Below, piece by piece: positions 7,040 to 17,711 of a stretch of 64,000 nt of DNA (positions are counted from its first letter, which is position 1; each line of letters starts with the position of its first letter). The DNA comes from Rhodoferax antarcticus ANT.BR. GTDB lineage: Bacteria > Pseudomonadota > Gammaproteobacteria > Burkholderiales > Burkholderiaceae_C. The notes beneath the pieces are model-generated. The model did no database searches. It was not told the DNA's origin and saw nothing but the letters and a program-made list of their open reading frames with translations. The position numbers were made by a program, and so were the translations under genes. The DNA lies in contig NZ_MSYM01000019.1 of assembly GCF_001938565.1 (NCBI RefSeq), positions 1 to 64,000 on the forward strand, given 5' to 3'.

Positions 7040-8657
7040 GTTGTGTTGGCAAATTGGGCAGGGGCTTGCGTGAACCTCTTGGACCAGCGCGTACTGGGCT
7101 GTCTTCTCGCACCGGCCATTCGATCAGCAAAAAAGCCAGCAGCGCCAACGCCATCAGCACACAGGCAAGCACCATGGCTGCGTCCATGTTGGCTTGCCCG
7201 GGGCGGCCCAGACGCTGGTAGATCAAGGTCGTAAGGGTGGCCCACTCGGGGCGGGATAAAAATAGCGTCACGGCAAATTCACCTAGCGCGGTGGCAGCCG
7301 CAAACGCCATGCCTCGGCGCAAGGCGGGCAGTAGCAGCGGCAAGGTCACGCGCCAGAAGCAGCGCCACGGGCTCGCGCCCAAAGTGCGCGCGGCTTGGCC
7401 CAATTGCACCGGCAAACTGTCCAACCCGCCAGCCAGCGACTTGGCCACAAACGGGTAAGCCAACACCGCGTACGCTGCGATCAGCAAAAACAAACTGGCA
7501 GTCAGCGACGGATACAACAGCAGCAAACCAAACGCCACCGTCACCGGCGACACCACAAACGGCAGGTAAGCCGCCGCCCGCCACACGACCGACGCCTGCG
7601 CTGCCAGAGCATGCAACACACCCAGCACAGTCGCCACCACCAGCGCCATCGCCGAGAAGCGCAGCGTGTTCCAGGTGGCCGCCAAGGTTTCATCATCAAA
7701 TATGCCTGTAGCCCCCGTCCACAAAGCGCCGATAGCTTTGATAAATATAGCAACGATAGGCAGCGCGCAGACAGCAAACAGCACCGTCAGCGCCAGCCAC
7801 AGGCTCAGCCACTGCAATGCACTGTGTGGGCGAGCACGGGCAATGGGTACCGGGCGCACTGGCGCGGCCAAGCTCTTTTCCAGCGCAGCGTAGGCCAGTG
7901 CCACGCCGCCTGTGAGCAGCAGCATCCACAGCGCCAGCACGCTGGCCTGACCGAGTTGCAGCTCATAGGCCACCAAGGTGTAAATCTCCACCTCCACCGT
8001 GGCGTAGCGCTGACCACCCAGCACCAGCGCCAACCCAAACCCGGCAAAGCAATACAAAAACACCAGGCACAAACTCGACACTAGCCACGGCGCAATGGCC
8101 GGCCACTCCACCCGCCAGAAGGCACGCCAGGGCGTTGCCCCTAATGAACGCGCCGCCGCCACCTGACGGGCATTGACCTGCCCCAGCGCGTCCACCCCGG
8201 CGCGCACCACCAAACACAGGTTGAAAAACAGGTTGCCGTAGAGCAGCAGCCAAGGCGTGTCGTGCAGGTTGATGCCCAAAGCACCGCTAATCAACCCGCG
8301 CGGCCCCCACAGCGCCAGCACACCCAACGCCGCCACCAGCGTGGGCACGACAAAAGGCAGCATCAGCAGCCGCAGCACCAACGTGCGCCCAGTAAACTCA
8401 AAGCGCGCCAGCACCCAGGCCACCGGCAGCCCCAACAGGAGCGCCAGCACACAGGTGATGGCCGCTTGTGCCAGTGACCAGATCACACGCCAGCGCAGGT
8501 AGTCGTCTTGCCAGGGCTTGAAGAGGGAAACGGCCTCTGATGAACCCAGTTGGCCGGTGAAACCTTCCAGCGCCAGCCGCGCCAGTGGCGCCAGCAGCAA
8601 CAGAATCAGGACCGCTGCAGGCAACAGCGCCAACCAGAGTGCGCGCTGGTGTTTCAC
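7032..8657 (-). CDS. thiP: Thiamine ABC transporter, permease (fused double domain)
   Basis: This 541-residue inner-membrane protein has about twelve hydrophobic segments and two copies of the binding-protein-dependent permease domain, with EAA-type loops near AARSLGATPWRAFWRVEWP and AARTLGASPWRCFWRVTLP. The duplicated architecture is normal for ThiP. It follows thiB after a 164-bp gap and overlaps thiQ. A copy of the short dispersed repeat (7707-7753) lies inside the gene in frame, encoding part of the segment around residues 302-317 between the two halves. Confidence 0.9.
   Translation of the reverse strand: MKHQRALWLALLPAAVLILLLLAPLARLALEGFTGQLGSSEAVSLFKPWQDDYLRWRVIWSLAQAAITCVLALLLGLPVAWVLARFEFTGRTLVLRLLMLPFVVPTLVAALGVLALWGPRGLISGALGINLHDTPWLLLYGNLFFNLCLVVRAGVDALGQVNARQVAAARSLGATPWRAFWRVEWPAIAPWLVSSLCLVFLYCFAGFGLALVLGGQRYATVEVEIYTLVAYELQLGQASVLALWMLLLTGGVALAYAALEKSLAAPVRPVPIARARPHSALQWLSLWLALTVLFAVCALPIVAIFIKAIGALWTGATGIFDDETLAATWNTLRFSAMALVVATVLGVLHALAAQASVVWRAAAYLPFVVSPVTVAFGLLLLYPSLTASLFLLIAAYAVLAYPFVAKSLAGGLDSLPVQLGQAARTLGASPWRCFWRVTLPLLLPALRRGMAFAAATALGEFAVTLFLSRPEWATLTTLIYQRLGRPGQANMDAAMVLACVLMALALLAFLLIEWPVREDSPVRAGPRGSRKPLPNLPTQHA
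7707..7753 (+). repeat. Short dispersed repeat, copy inside thiP
   Basis: Matches the dispersed unit: TGTAGCCC, then a spacer, AAGCGC, AGCT, and the AATATAGCAA end. It does not break the thiP frame. Confidence 0.6.
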
Positions 8658-8821
8658 GTTCAGAGCCCGTTACGTAATGAGCTGTGGATTTGGGTGTCGA
8701 CTTTGGGGTGCCGCACTAAGCGCCAAGCGCGCCGTTTAGCTCTGCTAAACAAACGATTCGCAACGATGCCATGCGCCCAAAGCTGACATGACAAATGTGC
8801 CTGTTGTTGCGTCACGAGCCC
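8658..8821 (-). other. thiB-thiP spacer with a hairpin
   Basis: The 164-bp gap between thiB and thiP holds no gene. It contains a 7-bp perfect hairpin (GTTTAGC, loop TCT, GCTAAAC, 8734-8750) without a T tract. It may adjust relative expression of the binding protein and the permease. Confidence 0.35.
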
Positions 8822-9844
8822 TCACTTCAGCACCACCTGCGTCCAGCGCGCCACCCACTTAGGACCTTGGTCGGCGATGATCTGCGGCGCCAAGCTCTCA
8901 AAAGCCGGGGGCTCGACAGCGTGGCGCATCACCGGCACCAGCGCGGTTTTGGGCACCGCCGGGTACATCCACATCTCGGTTTGCAGCGCTTGCTGCACCG
9001 GGCCTGAGCGCATGAAGTCAACAAACTTCAGGCCAGCGGCCTTGTTGGCCGTGCCCTTGATCAGCGCCACACCCTCCACCTGGCGGAACACGCCGCCGGC
9101 CAGGTTCAGACTGGCTGTGGGCGACTCGGTGAGCTTGGTTTTGGCATAAAACACCTCGGCCGCCGGGCTGGTGGCGTAGCTCACCACCAGCGGGTGGCTG
9201 CCCTTGTTGAGGCTGAACTCGGTGTAGTAGGCCTCGCTCCAGCCCTTGACCACTTTTATGCCGTTGGCGCGCATCTGCGCCCACCAGGCAAAGGCTTTTT
9301 CCTCGCCCATGCCGGCAATAGTGGCCAGCAAAAAGGCGTAACCGGGGCTGGAGGTGGCTGCGTTGGGCACCACCAGCCAGCCCTTGTAGGCGGGTTGGGT
9401 CAGGTCCGAGAGGGTTTTGGGCAGTGGCGTGCCGGTTTTGGCGACAGCCGCCTTGTCGTAGTTCAGGGTGACAAAACCGTAATCAACTGCTGCCAGCGCG
9501 TCGCCCAACTGCGCATCGGTTGACCCTGCCGTTTGCGGCAAAGCGGGTTCGATCACGCCCGCTGCCAGCGCCTTGGCTTGCAGGGTGTTGTCAATGCCGT
9601 AAACCACATCGGCCACCGGTTTGGCCCGCGTCAGGATGAGCTTGTTGAGCATTTCACCCGCATCACCGCCCTTGATGATGGCCAGTTTGATGCCGTTTTG
9701 CGCTTCAAACTGCGCCAGTAAAGGCTTGGGCAGGGCAAACGAGCTGTGCACCATGACGCGCAATTCGGTGGCGGCGTGGGTCAGCGTTGAAAAAGTGAAC
9801 GTGGCCAGCGCGGTGCTGGCCAGGGTGAAAAGACGGCGGTTCAT
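8822..9844 (-). CDS. thiB: Thiamine ABC transporter, periplasmic binding protein
   Basis: The 340-residue protein begins with a signal peptide (RRLFTLASTALATFTFSTLT, cleaved near HAA-TEL) and has ThiB family landmarks such as GGDAGEMLNKLILTRAKPVAD and VVYGIDNT. It captures thiamine or its phosphates in the periplasm for ThiPQ. The ATG at 9844 is chosen because AGGGAG lies just upstream; a longer frame to 9907 would run into the riboswitch. It is the first gene after a TPP riboswitch, which strongly supports the substrate. Confidence 0.93.
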   Translation of the reverse strand: MNRRLFTLASTALATFTFSTLTHAATELRVMVHSSFALPKPLLAQFEAQNGIKLAIIKGGDAGEMLNKLILTRAKPVADVVYGIDNTLQAKALAAGVIEPALPQTAGSTDAQLGDALAAVDYGFVTLNYDKAAVAKTGTPLPKTLSDLTQPAYKGWLVVPNAATSSPGYAFLLATIAGMGEEKAFAWWAQMRANGIKVVKGWSEAYYTEFSLNKGSHPLVVSYATSPAAEVFYAKTKLTESPTASLNLAGGVFRQVEGVALIKGTANKAAGLKFVDFMRSGPVQQALQTEMWMYPAVPKTALVPVMRHAVEPPAFESLAPQIIADQGPKWVARWTQVVLK

Positions 9845-9929
9845 GACACTCCCTTTAAAAAGCGCCAGCGCCAGAAAAGCGCGGGTTCCAAGGGGTTCAC
9901 CGGCCAAGCGGCTATATCCAACCCATCAC

Positions 9930-10003
9930 GCTCCCTACGCTGGCATGATCCAGATCAGGTTTGGGGACTCTCTCAGCCTGGCAAAGCGCCAGACACCCCC
10001 GGT
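9930..10003 (-). promoter_or_regulatory. TPP riboswitch (THI element)
   Basis: Reading the minus strand, the conserved blocks appear in order: GGGGGTGT at the 5' side (around 10000), GCTGAGAGAG (9967-9976), and ACCTGATCTGGATCATGCC followed by AGCGTAGGGA (9932-9959). These are the two sensor arms of the thiamine pyrophosphate riboswitch. It lies 86 bp upstream of the thiB start and should lower thiBPQ expression when TPP is plentiful. Confidence 0.95.
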
Positions 10004-10078
10004 GAAGCAGCGGATTGTAAAGGGCGGCAGGTGATGCTTGGCTGGTCGGGTGCGATTCAAACTTTCACGTTAACCCAG

Positions 10079-10460
10079 GCGCAGCGCTTCATGTCAAACC
10101 CGGCACGGCGACCGGGTCATGCGCATGCGGCCTCTAGGTGAAAACACACGCGAAACGGTGTGATCAGTGCGCCTGCGACTGTTGACGCGCGCCTTTCACC
10201 CCGAAGCCCGGTCGCACCACCCAATCACCGTGCCTAGCGGTGTCTGGGTCAGAATTTCTGCTATCGACCATTCACACCAATTCCCATCAACTCCGCCATT
10301 TCCAACTGAGGCCACTTTTGCCTTTCCCCTGCTCGCGCACCAAAAACGCTCGCAAAAATCAGTCGGGTGATGCGCTTTGCGACAGGATCAAGAAGGAGGC
10401 CGCAGGCCGGGGGACACGTAGCAAAGCGCATCGCCCGACTGATTCGGCCAACAGGGTCAA
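10079..10460 (+). repeat. Structured intergenic repeat of about 380 bp, copy A
   Basis: This copy fills the gap between the thi riboswitch and the end of pta and is clearly homologous to copy B at 25959-26336. It ends in a 22-bp stem (10359-10380 paired with 10421-10442, one G-U pair) closing a loop that holds a small GGCC-GCA-GGCC hairpin (10398-10408). No protein frame is conserved between the copies, since a one-base difference shifts the only shared open stretch. It has no transposase and no clear target duplication. Its identity is unknown. Confidence 0.8.
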
Positions 10461-10465
10461 GTCGC

Positions 10466-12517
10466 TCAAGCCTTGGACATCGCCTCAGCCTGAATGGCGG
10501 TCAGCGCGATGGTGAAAACGATGTCATCCACCAGCGCGCCGCGCGACAGGTCATTCACCGGCTTGCGCAGGCCCTGCAACATCGGGCCGACCGACAACAC
10601 ATTGGCTGAGCGCTGCACCGCCTTGTAGGTGGTGTTGCCAGTGTTCAAGTCCGGAAAGATGAGCACCGTGGCCTGGCCCGCTACGGCGCTGCCTGGGGCC
10701 TTTTGTGCGCCCACCTCCTGCACCGTGGCAGCGTCGTACTGCATCGGGCCATCAATCACCAGATCCGGCCAGCGGGCTTTGGCCAGTTCGGTGGCGGCGC
10801 GGACTTTTTCCACGTCTTCCCCCGCGCCCGAAACACCGGTGCTGTAGCTGATCATGGCTACCTTGGGGTCGATGCCAAAGGCACGCGCGCTGTCGGCGCT
10901 TTGTTTGGCGATGTCGGCCAATTCTTCGGCGCTGGGGTCGGGGTTGACGGCGCAGTCGGCATACACCAGCACCTGTTCGGGCATCAGCATGAAGAAACAT
11001 GAGCTCACGATGCTCGACCCAGGTGCCGTCTTGATGAGTTGCAACGCCGGGCGCACCGTGTTGGCGGTGGTGTGCACCGCGCCGCTGACCAGGCCGTCCA
11101 CCTCACCTACTGCCAGCATCATGGTGCCCAGCACCACCGTGTCTTCCAGTTGCAGCAACGCTTGCCCAGGGGTTAGTCCCTTGGCTTGGCGCAAGGCCAC
11201 CATCGGTGCGACAAAGCGCGCGGCAATCTCGGCGGGGTCCAGAATCTCCAGCGCCTCGGGCAATTCCACACCCATCGCCTCGGCCGCTGCCTGGATGGCC
11301 CGGCGTTTGCCCAGCAGCACGCAGCGCGCCAGGCCTTTTTCGGTGCAGGTGACTGCCGCGCGGATGGTGCGTGGCTCGTCGCCTTCGGGCAGCACAATGC
11401 GCTTGTTGGCAGCACGCGCCTTTTGCATGAGTTGGTAGCGAAACGCCGGGGGCGACATGCGCCGCGAGGCCACGTGATCCAGCCCGGCACAAATAGCACT
11501 GGCATCGAGCTGCTCCACCACGCTGTCGATCACCTGGTTCATACGCAGCAGGTCATCTGGCGGCACCGCCAGCGGCAGGCGGCTGATGCGGTTGGCCGTT
11601 TCGTAACTGTCACCGTCGGTGCGCAGCACCGGCAGGCCGCTCTGAAAGGCTTTGGCACCAAAGCGCAGGATGCGTGGGCTGATGTAACTGTGGTGGGTGA
11701 GCACCAGGCCCGCCAGCTCAATGCCATTGCTGGCGGCCAGTGCCGTGGCCAGCATCACATCATCCCGGTCACCTGCGCTGATCACCAGCGCACCGGGCTT
11801 CAGGCGCGGAATCACCTCTGCCACCGAGCGCCCGCACAACACGGTTTCACGCACTCGGCGTGTGGCCAGTTCGCCTTCGATCATCACCTCGGCCCCCAGA
11901 TGCCGCACCATATCGAGCGTGCGCGGGGCCGAGAGCATGGGGTTTTCACGCACCACGCCAAAAATCGGCACACCGTGAAGCTGGTTGGCTACCGCAGCTT
12001 CATCAAAACTTGCGGTGACACGGTTGAAGATGACGCCCTTCACATGGCGGCCCGAGTTGCGTACCCGGGCAATCAGGTACTGGGTTTGCGCAATGCCCTG
12101 GGCATCGGCCCCACTGCCCACCAGAATCACGTCGGCCTGCAGGCTGCGCGAGATCTCCACCGAGAGCTGTGGAATGAAGGCACGGTTAGGGTCGGCGTGA
12201 ATGCCCTCCACCACCAGCACATCTGCCCCGCTGACGCTTGACATGGCCAGGCTGACAATGTCTTCCAGCACCTCGTCGGTCTTGCCGCTGGTGACCTGTT
12301 GCGTCACCCAACTCATTGGCAGTGGGTCGGGCGTGCTCTCAACCTGGCAGATAGTGCGTGCAAACCAGACGGAGGCTTCCTCCTGGGGCGTGTGTTTGGT
12401 GACTGGTTTGAAAAAAGCCACCTTCAGGCCACGCCGCTGCAAGGCGCGCAACAAGCCCAAAGACACCGAGGTCAGGCCAACATTGGGTTCAGTAGCAGTC
12501 AAAAAATAGGTACGCAT
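10466..12517 (-). CDS. pta: Phosphate acetyltransferase
   Basis: The 683-residue enzyme interconverts acetyl-CoA and acetyl phosphate. It has the long three-part architecture: an N-terminal BioD-like P-loop region (TATEPNVGLTSVSLGLLRAL), a central DRTGG-type domain and the C-terminal catalytic domain (from about residue 355, with RIVLPEGDEPRTIRAA and the DGPMQYDAA segment). The ATG at 12517 is preferred because GGAG lies a few bases upstream. No acetate kinase gene is adjacent. Copy A of the large repeat begins directly behind its stop. Confidence 0.95.
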   Translation of the reverse strand: MRTYFLTATEPNVGLTSVSLGLLRALQRRGLKVAFFKPVTKHTPQEEASVWFARTICQVESTPDPLPMSWVTQQVTSGKTDEVLEDIVSLAMSSVSGADVLVVEGIHADPNRAFIPQLSVEISRSLQADVILVGSGADAQGIAQTQYLIARVRNSGRHVKGVIFNRVTASFDEAAVANQLHGVPIFGVVRENPMLSAPRTLDMVRHLGAEVMIEGELATRRVRETVLCGRSVAEVIPRLKPGALVISAGDRDDVMLATALAASNGIELAGLVLTHHSYISPRILRFGAKAFQSGLPVLRTDGDSYETANRISRLPLAVPPDDLLRMNQVIDSVVEQLDASAICAGLDHVASRRMSPPAFRYQLMQKARAANKRIVLPEGDEPRTIRAAVTCTEKGLARCVLLGKRRAIQAAAEAMGVELPEALEILDPAEIAARFVAPMVALRQAKGLTPGQALLQLEDTVVLGTMMLAVGEVDGLVSGAVHTTANTVRPALQLIKTAPGSSIVSSCFFMLMPEQVLVYADCAVNPDPSAEELADIAKQSADSARAFGIDPKVAMISYSTGVSGAGEDVEKVRAATELAKARWPDLVIDGPMQYDAATVQEVGAQKAPGSAVAGQATVLIFPDLNTGNTTYKAVQRSANVLSVGPMLQGLRKPVNDLSRGALVDDIVFTIALTAIQAEAMSKA

Positions 12518-12595
12518 GAAAAAACTCCAGATGCTGCAATGCAGCATGGATTATCCAAGGGTTAACCCGTAGATCGAAAAATTAACTTAACCGTG

Positions 12596-13192
12596 TCACT
12601 GCGGCCCCAGCGCCTGCAGCAGCGCCGCGCGCGCGGCATGCAAACGGGCCTGCCCGCTGCCGCTGATGCGAAACACCCAGGGTTGGCTGGCCAATTGCTG
12701 GGCCAGCAAGCCGTGCACGGCTGCCTGCACCGCTACACCGTCGCGCTGCAATCCATCCGCCACCCAGGGCAAGTCTGGCTGCAGCCAGAGCGTTAAAGCG
12801 TAGCGCTGGTGATGGGCTTGGGCTGCGCCCAGCAGGCTGCTGTCGGCAAAATAATGCTGGCTGTAAACCGCTGTCAGCAACGCAGCAGTGTCACAAAAAA
12901 TGATAGCTGCTCGCGCATTTTCTGTAAGGGCTAGAGCCTTATTTTCCTTATAAATCTGCGTCTGCATCAGCGCCACCTGCTCAGTCGCCAGCGGCGTGCG
13001 ACCGTGTTCTTCGCACCAATGGCGCAGCCCTTCTGGCACCACCACGCCGCCAAACTGGGCAGCCAGTTGCTGCGCCAGAACGGTCTTGCCAGTGCATTCA
13101 GCACCGATGATGCAGACGAGCACCGGGGCACTCAAATCACCCACTAGAGATCGTGGGTGCTCTCCAGCTACCGGATGGATCTGATGCGCCAA
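12596..13192 (-). CDS. NadR-like P-loop kinase (AAA_28 family)
   Basis: The 198-residue protein has a Walker A motif GAECTGKT (about 30-37) and the VPEGLRHWCEEHGRTP and FCDTAALLTAVYSQHYF segments typical of the ribosylnicotinamide-kinase part of NadR. This fold phosphorylates nicotinamide riboside in NAD salvage. There is no adenylyltransferase or HTH domain, so it is a stand-alone kinase-type protein. It lies 18 bp behind serS on the same strand. A dispersed-repeat copy (12901-12938) contributes codons in its middle. Nicotinamide riboside is the likely substrate, but this is inferred. Confidence 0.7.
   Translation of the reverse strand: MAHQIHPVAGEHPRSLVGDLSAPVLVCIIGAECTGKTVLAQQLAAQFGGVVVPEGLRHWCEEHGRTPLATEQVALMQTQIYKENKALALTENARAAIIFCDTAALLTAVYSQHYFADSSLLGAAQAHHQRYALTLWLQPDLPWVADGLQRDGVAVQAAVHGLLAQQLASQPWVFRISGSGQARLHAARAALLQALGPQ
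12901..12938 (-). repeat. Short dispersed repeat, copy inside the NadR-like gene
   Basis: Reverse orientation: TGATAGCTGCTCGCGCA, then TAAGGGCTAGAGCC. It lies in frame, around residues 85-98 of the encoded protein. Confidence 0.7.
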
Positions 13193-13210
13193 CCGCTGGC
13201 CCGTCTTAGC

Positions 13211-14545
<1,335 letters not shown>

Positions 14546-14557
14546 CTATAAGAAATC

Positions 14558-14609
14558 GGGCTCTAGCCCTTATGGAATAAGCGGTAGCAGCTATTTAATC
14601 AATAGCATC
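14558..14609 (+). repeat. Short dispersed repeat, complete copy between ispH and serS
   Basis: This is one of the best copies: CTCTAGCCCTTATGGAATAA, then GCGGTAGCAGCTAT and TCAATAGCATC. Its right edge overlaps the ispH stop codon (14608-14610). Confidence 0.8.
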
Positions 14610-15573
14610 AATTGGTGGTTTCGTCGTCTTCCGAGCCTAGCTTCAAGCCTTTGGGCAGTGGGAACTTGACGGTCTCGGGCTGGCCCGGCATGGTTCGCAC
14701 CGATACCGCGCCCAGGGCCTTGATGCGTTCGACCACTTGGCGCACCAGAATCTCTGGGGCTGAGGCACCTGCAGTCAGACCTACGCGGCTAAAGCCGTCA
14801 AACCACTCCTCCTGCAGGTCTTCGGCGCTGTCCACCATGTAGCCCGGTGTGCCCAGCTTGCGCGCGACTTCGGCCAGCCGATTGCTGTTGGAGCTGGTGG
14901 GGCTGCCCACGACGATGACGATATCCACCTGCGAGCTCATCAACTTGACCGCGTCCTGGCGGTTTTGCGTGGCGTAGCAGATGTCTTGGTGCTTGGGCTC
15001 GCGCACCGTCGGAAAGCGCGCCTTGATGGCAGTGGCAATGTGCGCCGCATCGTCCACACTCAGCGTGGTTTGCGTCACCACCGCCAGCCGTTCGGTCTGG
15101 CGCGGGGTAACCCGGGCCACATCCTCCACCTCTTCCACCAGATGAATGCCGTCGTCAAGCTGGCCCATGGTGCCCTCCACCTCGGGGTGGCCTTTGTGGC
15201 CGATCATGATGAATTCATAGCCCTCTTTGGCCAGCTTGGCCACTTCCACATGCACTTTGGTCACCAACGGGCAGGTGGCGTCAAAAATCTGAAAGCCCCT
15301 CGCTACAGCTTCCTTCTGCACCGCACGGCTCACACCATGCGCAGAAAAAACCAGCGTCGCCCCTTCCGGCACGTCATCCAGATCTTCAATAAAGATAGCG
15401 CCCTTGGCTTTCAGGTTGTCCACCACATAGGTGTTGTGGACGATTTCGTGGCGCACATAAATGGGCGCGCCAAACTTGGTCAGGGCTCTTTCAACGATCT
15501 CAATGGCCCGGTCTACCCCGGCGCAAAAGCCGCGTGGCTCGGCGAGCAAAATGTTTTGAACAACGGTGGACAT
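14608..15573 (-). CDS. ispH: 4-hydroxy-3-methylbut-2-enyl diphosphate reductase
   Basis: This 321-residue enzyme makes IPP and DMAPP in the last step of the MEP isoprenoid pathway. The three cysteines that hold its iron-sulfur cluster are visible in [11 protein letters not shown] (about residue 17), [11 protein letters not shown] (about 101) and ICYATQNRQ (about 202), as is the HGV motif in [10 protein letters not shown]. It starts 2 bp after the fkpB stop, the common fkpB-ispH pairing in proteobacteria. The C-terminal [18 protein letters not shown] tail is typical of beta-proteobacterial versions. Confidence 0.97.
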   Translation of the reverse strand: MSTVVQNILLAEPRGFCAGVDRAIEIVERALTKFGAPIYVRHEIVHNTYVVDNLKAKGAIFIEDLDDVPEGATLVFSAHGVSRAVQKEAVARGFQIFDATCPLVTKVHVEVAKLAKEGYEFIMIGHKGHPEVEGTMGQLDDGIHLVEEVEDVARVTPRQTERLAVVTQTTLSVDDAAHIATAIKARFPTVREPKHQDICYATQNRQDAVKLMSSQVDIVIVVGSPTSSNSNRLAEVARKLGTPGYMVDSAEDLQEEWFDGFSRVGLTAGASAPEILVRQVVERIKALGAVSVRTMPGQPETVKFPLPKGLKLGSEDDETTN

Positions 15574-15575
15574 GG

Positions 15576-16046
15576 TTACAGCACTCCAATCAGATGCACT
15601 TCAAAACTCACCGGCTGGCCAGCCAGCGGGTGGTTGAAGTCGAGTTTGACCGCGTCGCCCCGGGCCCCAGTGCGAAAGTCCAGAATCACCCCGGCAAACT
15701 GGCCTTTGCCGTCTGGCGTAGGGAACTGCAGCACGTCGCCCACCGCATACTCCTCGTTTTCCACACCCATGTCGATGAGTTCCTGGCGCGCCAGCCACTG
15801 CTGCATATCCGCGCTACGCTCACCAAAAGCGGCGCCAGCGGGCATCTTGATGGTGCTGTGGATGCCCTCTGGCAGGCCCAGCATGGCGGCCTCCAGGGCG
15901 GGCGAGAGTTGGCCGGTGCCCAGCGTCAGCGTGGCGGGCGAGCCCTCAAACGTGCTGATCACCACCCCGGCCGGGCCGCTCAGGCGGTAATGCAGAGTCA
16001 AAAAAGAGCCGGGTTGAACGCTGGGAACGGTGCTTGTCATACTCAT
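15576..16046 (-). CDS. fkpB: FKBP-type peptidyl-prolyl cis-trans isomerase (SlpA/FkpB)
   Basis: The 156-residue protein belongs to the SlyD/FkpB branch of FKBPs, with the two halves of the FKBP fold ([10 protein letters not shown] ... [20 protein letters not shown]) flanking an inserted chaperone flap (residues about 75-130). It assists folding of proline-containing substrates. It is immediately upstream of ispH and divergent from radC. It lacks the metal-binding tail of SlyD, which favours FkpB. Confidence 0.9.
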   Translation of the reverse strand: MSMTSTVPSVQPGSFLTLHYRLSGPAGVVISTFEGSPATLTLGTGQLSPALEAAMLGLPEGIHSTIKMPAGAAFGERSADMQQWLARQELIDMGVENEEYAVGDVLQFPTPDGKGQFAGVILDFRTGARGDAVKLDFNHPLAGQPVSFEVHLIGVL

Positions 16047-16231
16047 CCAGTACCTGAAAATAAAACCATTGGGGGAAAACGACTCCGGTGCGCCCGACGC
16101 GGGAGGATTCTGTGGCAGACCGAGATGGACGAATGCCTAATCCCCAGAATCACCCGCCCGTCACCGCAGCGCATAAACTGACTGCATTGTAAAAGCCCCC
16201 TGCCCTGCGCCCTATCCAAGAGCTTTAGACC

Positions 16232-16933
16232 ATGCCCCTCAAAGACCTTCCCCCCGATGCCCGCCCCCGCGAGAAGTTGCTGGCCCGTGGCCCCGGCGCC
16301 CTGAGTGATGTGGAGCTGCTGGCCATTTTGCTGCGCACCGGCATCGCTGGCAAAGGCGTGCTGCAAATGGCCCACGAGCTGCTGCAACTCAAACCCAAAA
16401 ACGGCGCAGATGCCGGTTTTGACGGTATGGCCGGGCTGCTGGGCGCCACCGCTGACGACCTGAAGCGCGTCAAAGGCTTAGGGCCGGCCAAACGTGCCGA
16501 AATCGTCGCGGTGCTGGAACTGGCGCGCCGTGCCATGGCCCAGCGCCTGCAGGAGCGCACCGTGTTTGACACGCCCGATGCCGTCAAACACTACCTGCAA
16601 CTGCACCTGTCCGCGCGCAAGCACGAGGTGTTTGCGGTGCTGTTTCTGGATGTGCAAAACCGACTGATCGCCCTGGAAGAGATGTTTACCGGCACCTTGA
16701 CACAAACCAGCGTCTACCCGCGCGAGGTGGTATTGCGCGCCCTGCATCACCAAGCAAGCAGCGTGGTGCTGTCGCACAACCACCCCAGCGGCACGGTGCA
16801 GCCCAGCCGTGCCGACGAAATGCTGACGCAAACCCTGAAAACCACGCTCGCACTGATCGACGTGCGCGTGCTGGACCACGTCATCGTCGCACCCGGCGAG
16901 GCGCTGAGCCTAGCCGAGCGGGGGCTGATGTGA
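16232..16933 (+). CDS. radC: RadC family JAMM-domain protein
   Basis: The 233-residue protein has an N-terminal helix-hairpin-helix part ([43 protein letters not shown]) and a C-terminal MPN domain whose JAMM metal motif reads [15 protein letters not shown]. Despite its name, a role in DNA repair is unproven for the family. The length is the family norm. The Smr gene overlaps its stop by 4 bp, so the two are co-translated. It is divergent from fkpB across a 185-bp gap. Confidence 0.93.
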   Translation: MPLKDLPPDARPREKLLARGPGALSDVELLAILLRTGIAGKGVLQMAHELLQLKPKNGADAGFDGMAGLLGATADDLKRVKGLGPAKRAEIVAVLELARRAMAQRLQERTVFDTPDAVKHYLQLHLSARKHEVFAVLFLDVQNRLIALEEMFTGTLTQTSVYPREVVLRALHHQASSVVLSHNHPSGTVQPSRADEMLTQTLKTTLALIDVRVLDHVIVAPGEALSLAERGLM

Positions 16934-17643
16934 TAGCGAAAAAGCAGCCTGTCAAAGCAATAGCCATGCTGCACAGTGCGCCTTTGACAACCCCAGCCCC
17001 GCTGAAAGTCAACACGCTGACCGACCTGAAAATTGTCAAGCGCGCGATCGCCGAACAAGCCCAGCAGCAAGCAGCCCAAGCCAGCGTACAGATCAAGGCG
17101 GTGAAGCAAACCGCCTCTGACCGCGACTTGTTCATCAGGGCCGCTGGAGCCGTTCAGCCCATACCAGACAAGCGCCACGTGCTGCATAAAAAAGAGCAAA
17201 CGATACCGCTGGCGATGCAGTATCAGCAAGACGAGAAGGCAGTTCTTAAAGAAGCCATCAGCGACGAATTTGATGTGAGCACCCTGCTCGACACCGATGA
17301 GCTCTTAAGCTTTCGTCGCCCCGGTATCGGCGTGGACGTGACGCGCAAGCTGCGCCGGGGTGACTGGAGCATTCAGCGCCAGCTCGATTTGCATGGCCTG
17401 CGCCGCGACGACGCGCGCGAGGCGCTGAGCATCTTCATCCGCGAAGCGCACCGCCACGGCATCCGCTGCGTGCGGGTGGTGCACGGCAAAGGCCTGGGCT
17501 CGCCCGGCAAGGCGCCCATCCTGAAAAGCCGCGTGCACAGCTGGCTGGTGCAAAAAAATGAGGTGCTGGCCTTTGTGCAAGCCAAGCCCGCCGACGGAGG
17601 TGCGGGCGCCCTGGTGGTGCTGCTAATGACTTCCAGAGCCTGA
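16930..17643 (+). CDS. Smr-domain protein
   Basis: The 237-residue protein starts with a GTG overlapping the radC stop. A lysine/alanine-rich N-terminal half is followed by a C-terminal Smr domain (about residues 145-235) with [16 protein letters not shown] and [19 protein letters not shown]. The LDLHG and HGKG motifs form the nuclease core of MutS2-type Smr domains. The family may nick DNA or cleave RNA in ribosome quality control. Coupling to radC suggests a shared nucleic-acid role, but no pathway is proven. A strong terminator follows. Confidence 0.9.
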   Translation: MIAKKQPVKAIAMLHSAPLTTPAPLKVNTLTDLKIVKRAIAEQAQQQAAQASVQIKAVKQTASDRDLFIRAAGAVQPIPDKRHVLHKKEQTIPLAMQYQQDEKAVLKEAISDEFDVSTLLDTDELLSFRRPGIGVDVTRKLRRGDWSIQRQLDLHGLRRDDAREALSIFIREAHRHGIRCVRVVHGKGLGSPGKAPILKSRVHSWLVQKNEVLAFVQAKPADGGAGALVVLLMTSRA

Positions 17644-17666
17644 GCCAGCTTGGCAGCACTGGCGAA

Positions 17667-17692
17667 AAAAAAGCGGCTTGCGCCGCTTTTTG
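17667..17692 (+). terminator. Intrinsic terminator after the radC-smr operon
   Basis: A GCGGC-TTGC-GCCGC hairpin (17673-17686) is flanked by an A tract and a T tract, so it could work in both directions. It ends the radC-smr transcript and may also end the small gene at 17712-17810 on the other strand. Confidence 0.85.
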
Positions 17693-17711
17693 ATACATCT
17701 ACCGACCATCG

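Noticed and set aside
10167..10370. Possible small protein encoded by the large repeat (shared [12 protein letters not shown] peptide)
   Set aside because: The frame is short, shifts between the two copies and has no ribosome site; structure conservation explains the similarity better.
11186..12241. A 351-codon open frame on the plus strand
   Set aside because: It lies entirely antisense to pta, has His/Gln/Arg-rich shadow composition and no ribosome site or family resemblance.
14965..15990. A 341-codon plus-strand frame
   Set aside because: It is antisense to ispH and fkpB, which are unmistakable; its composition is that of a GC-rich shadow.
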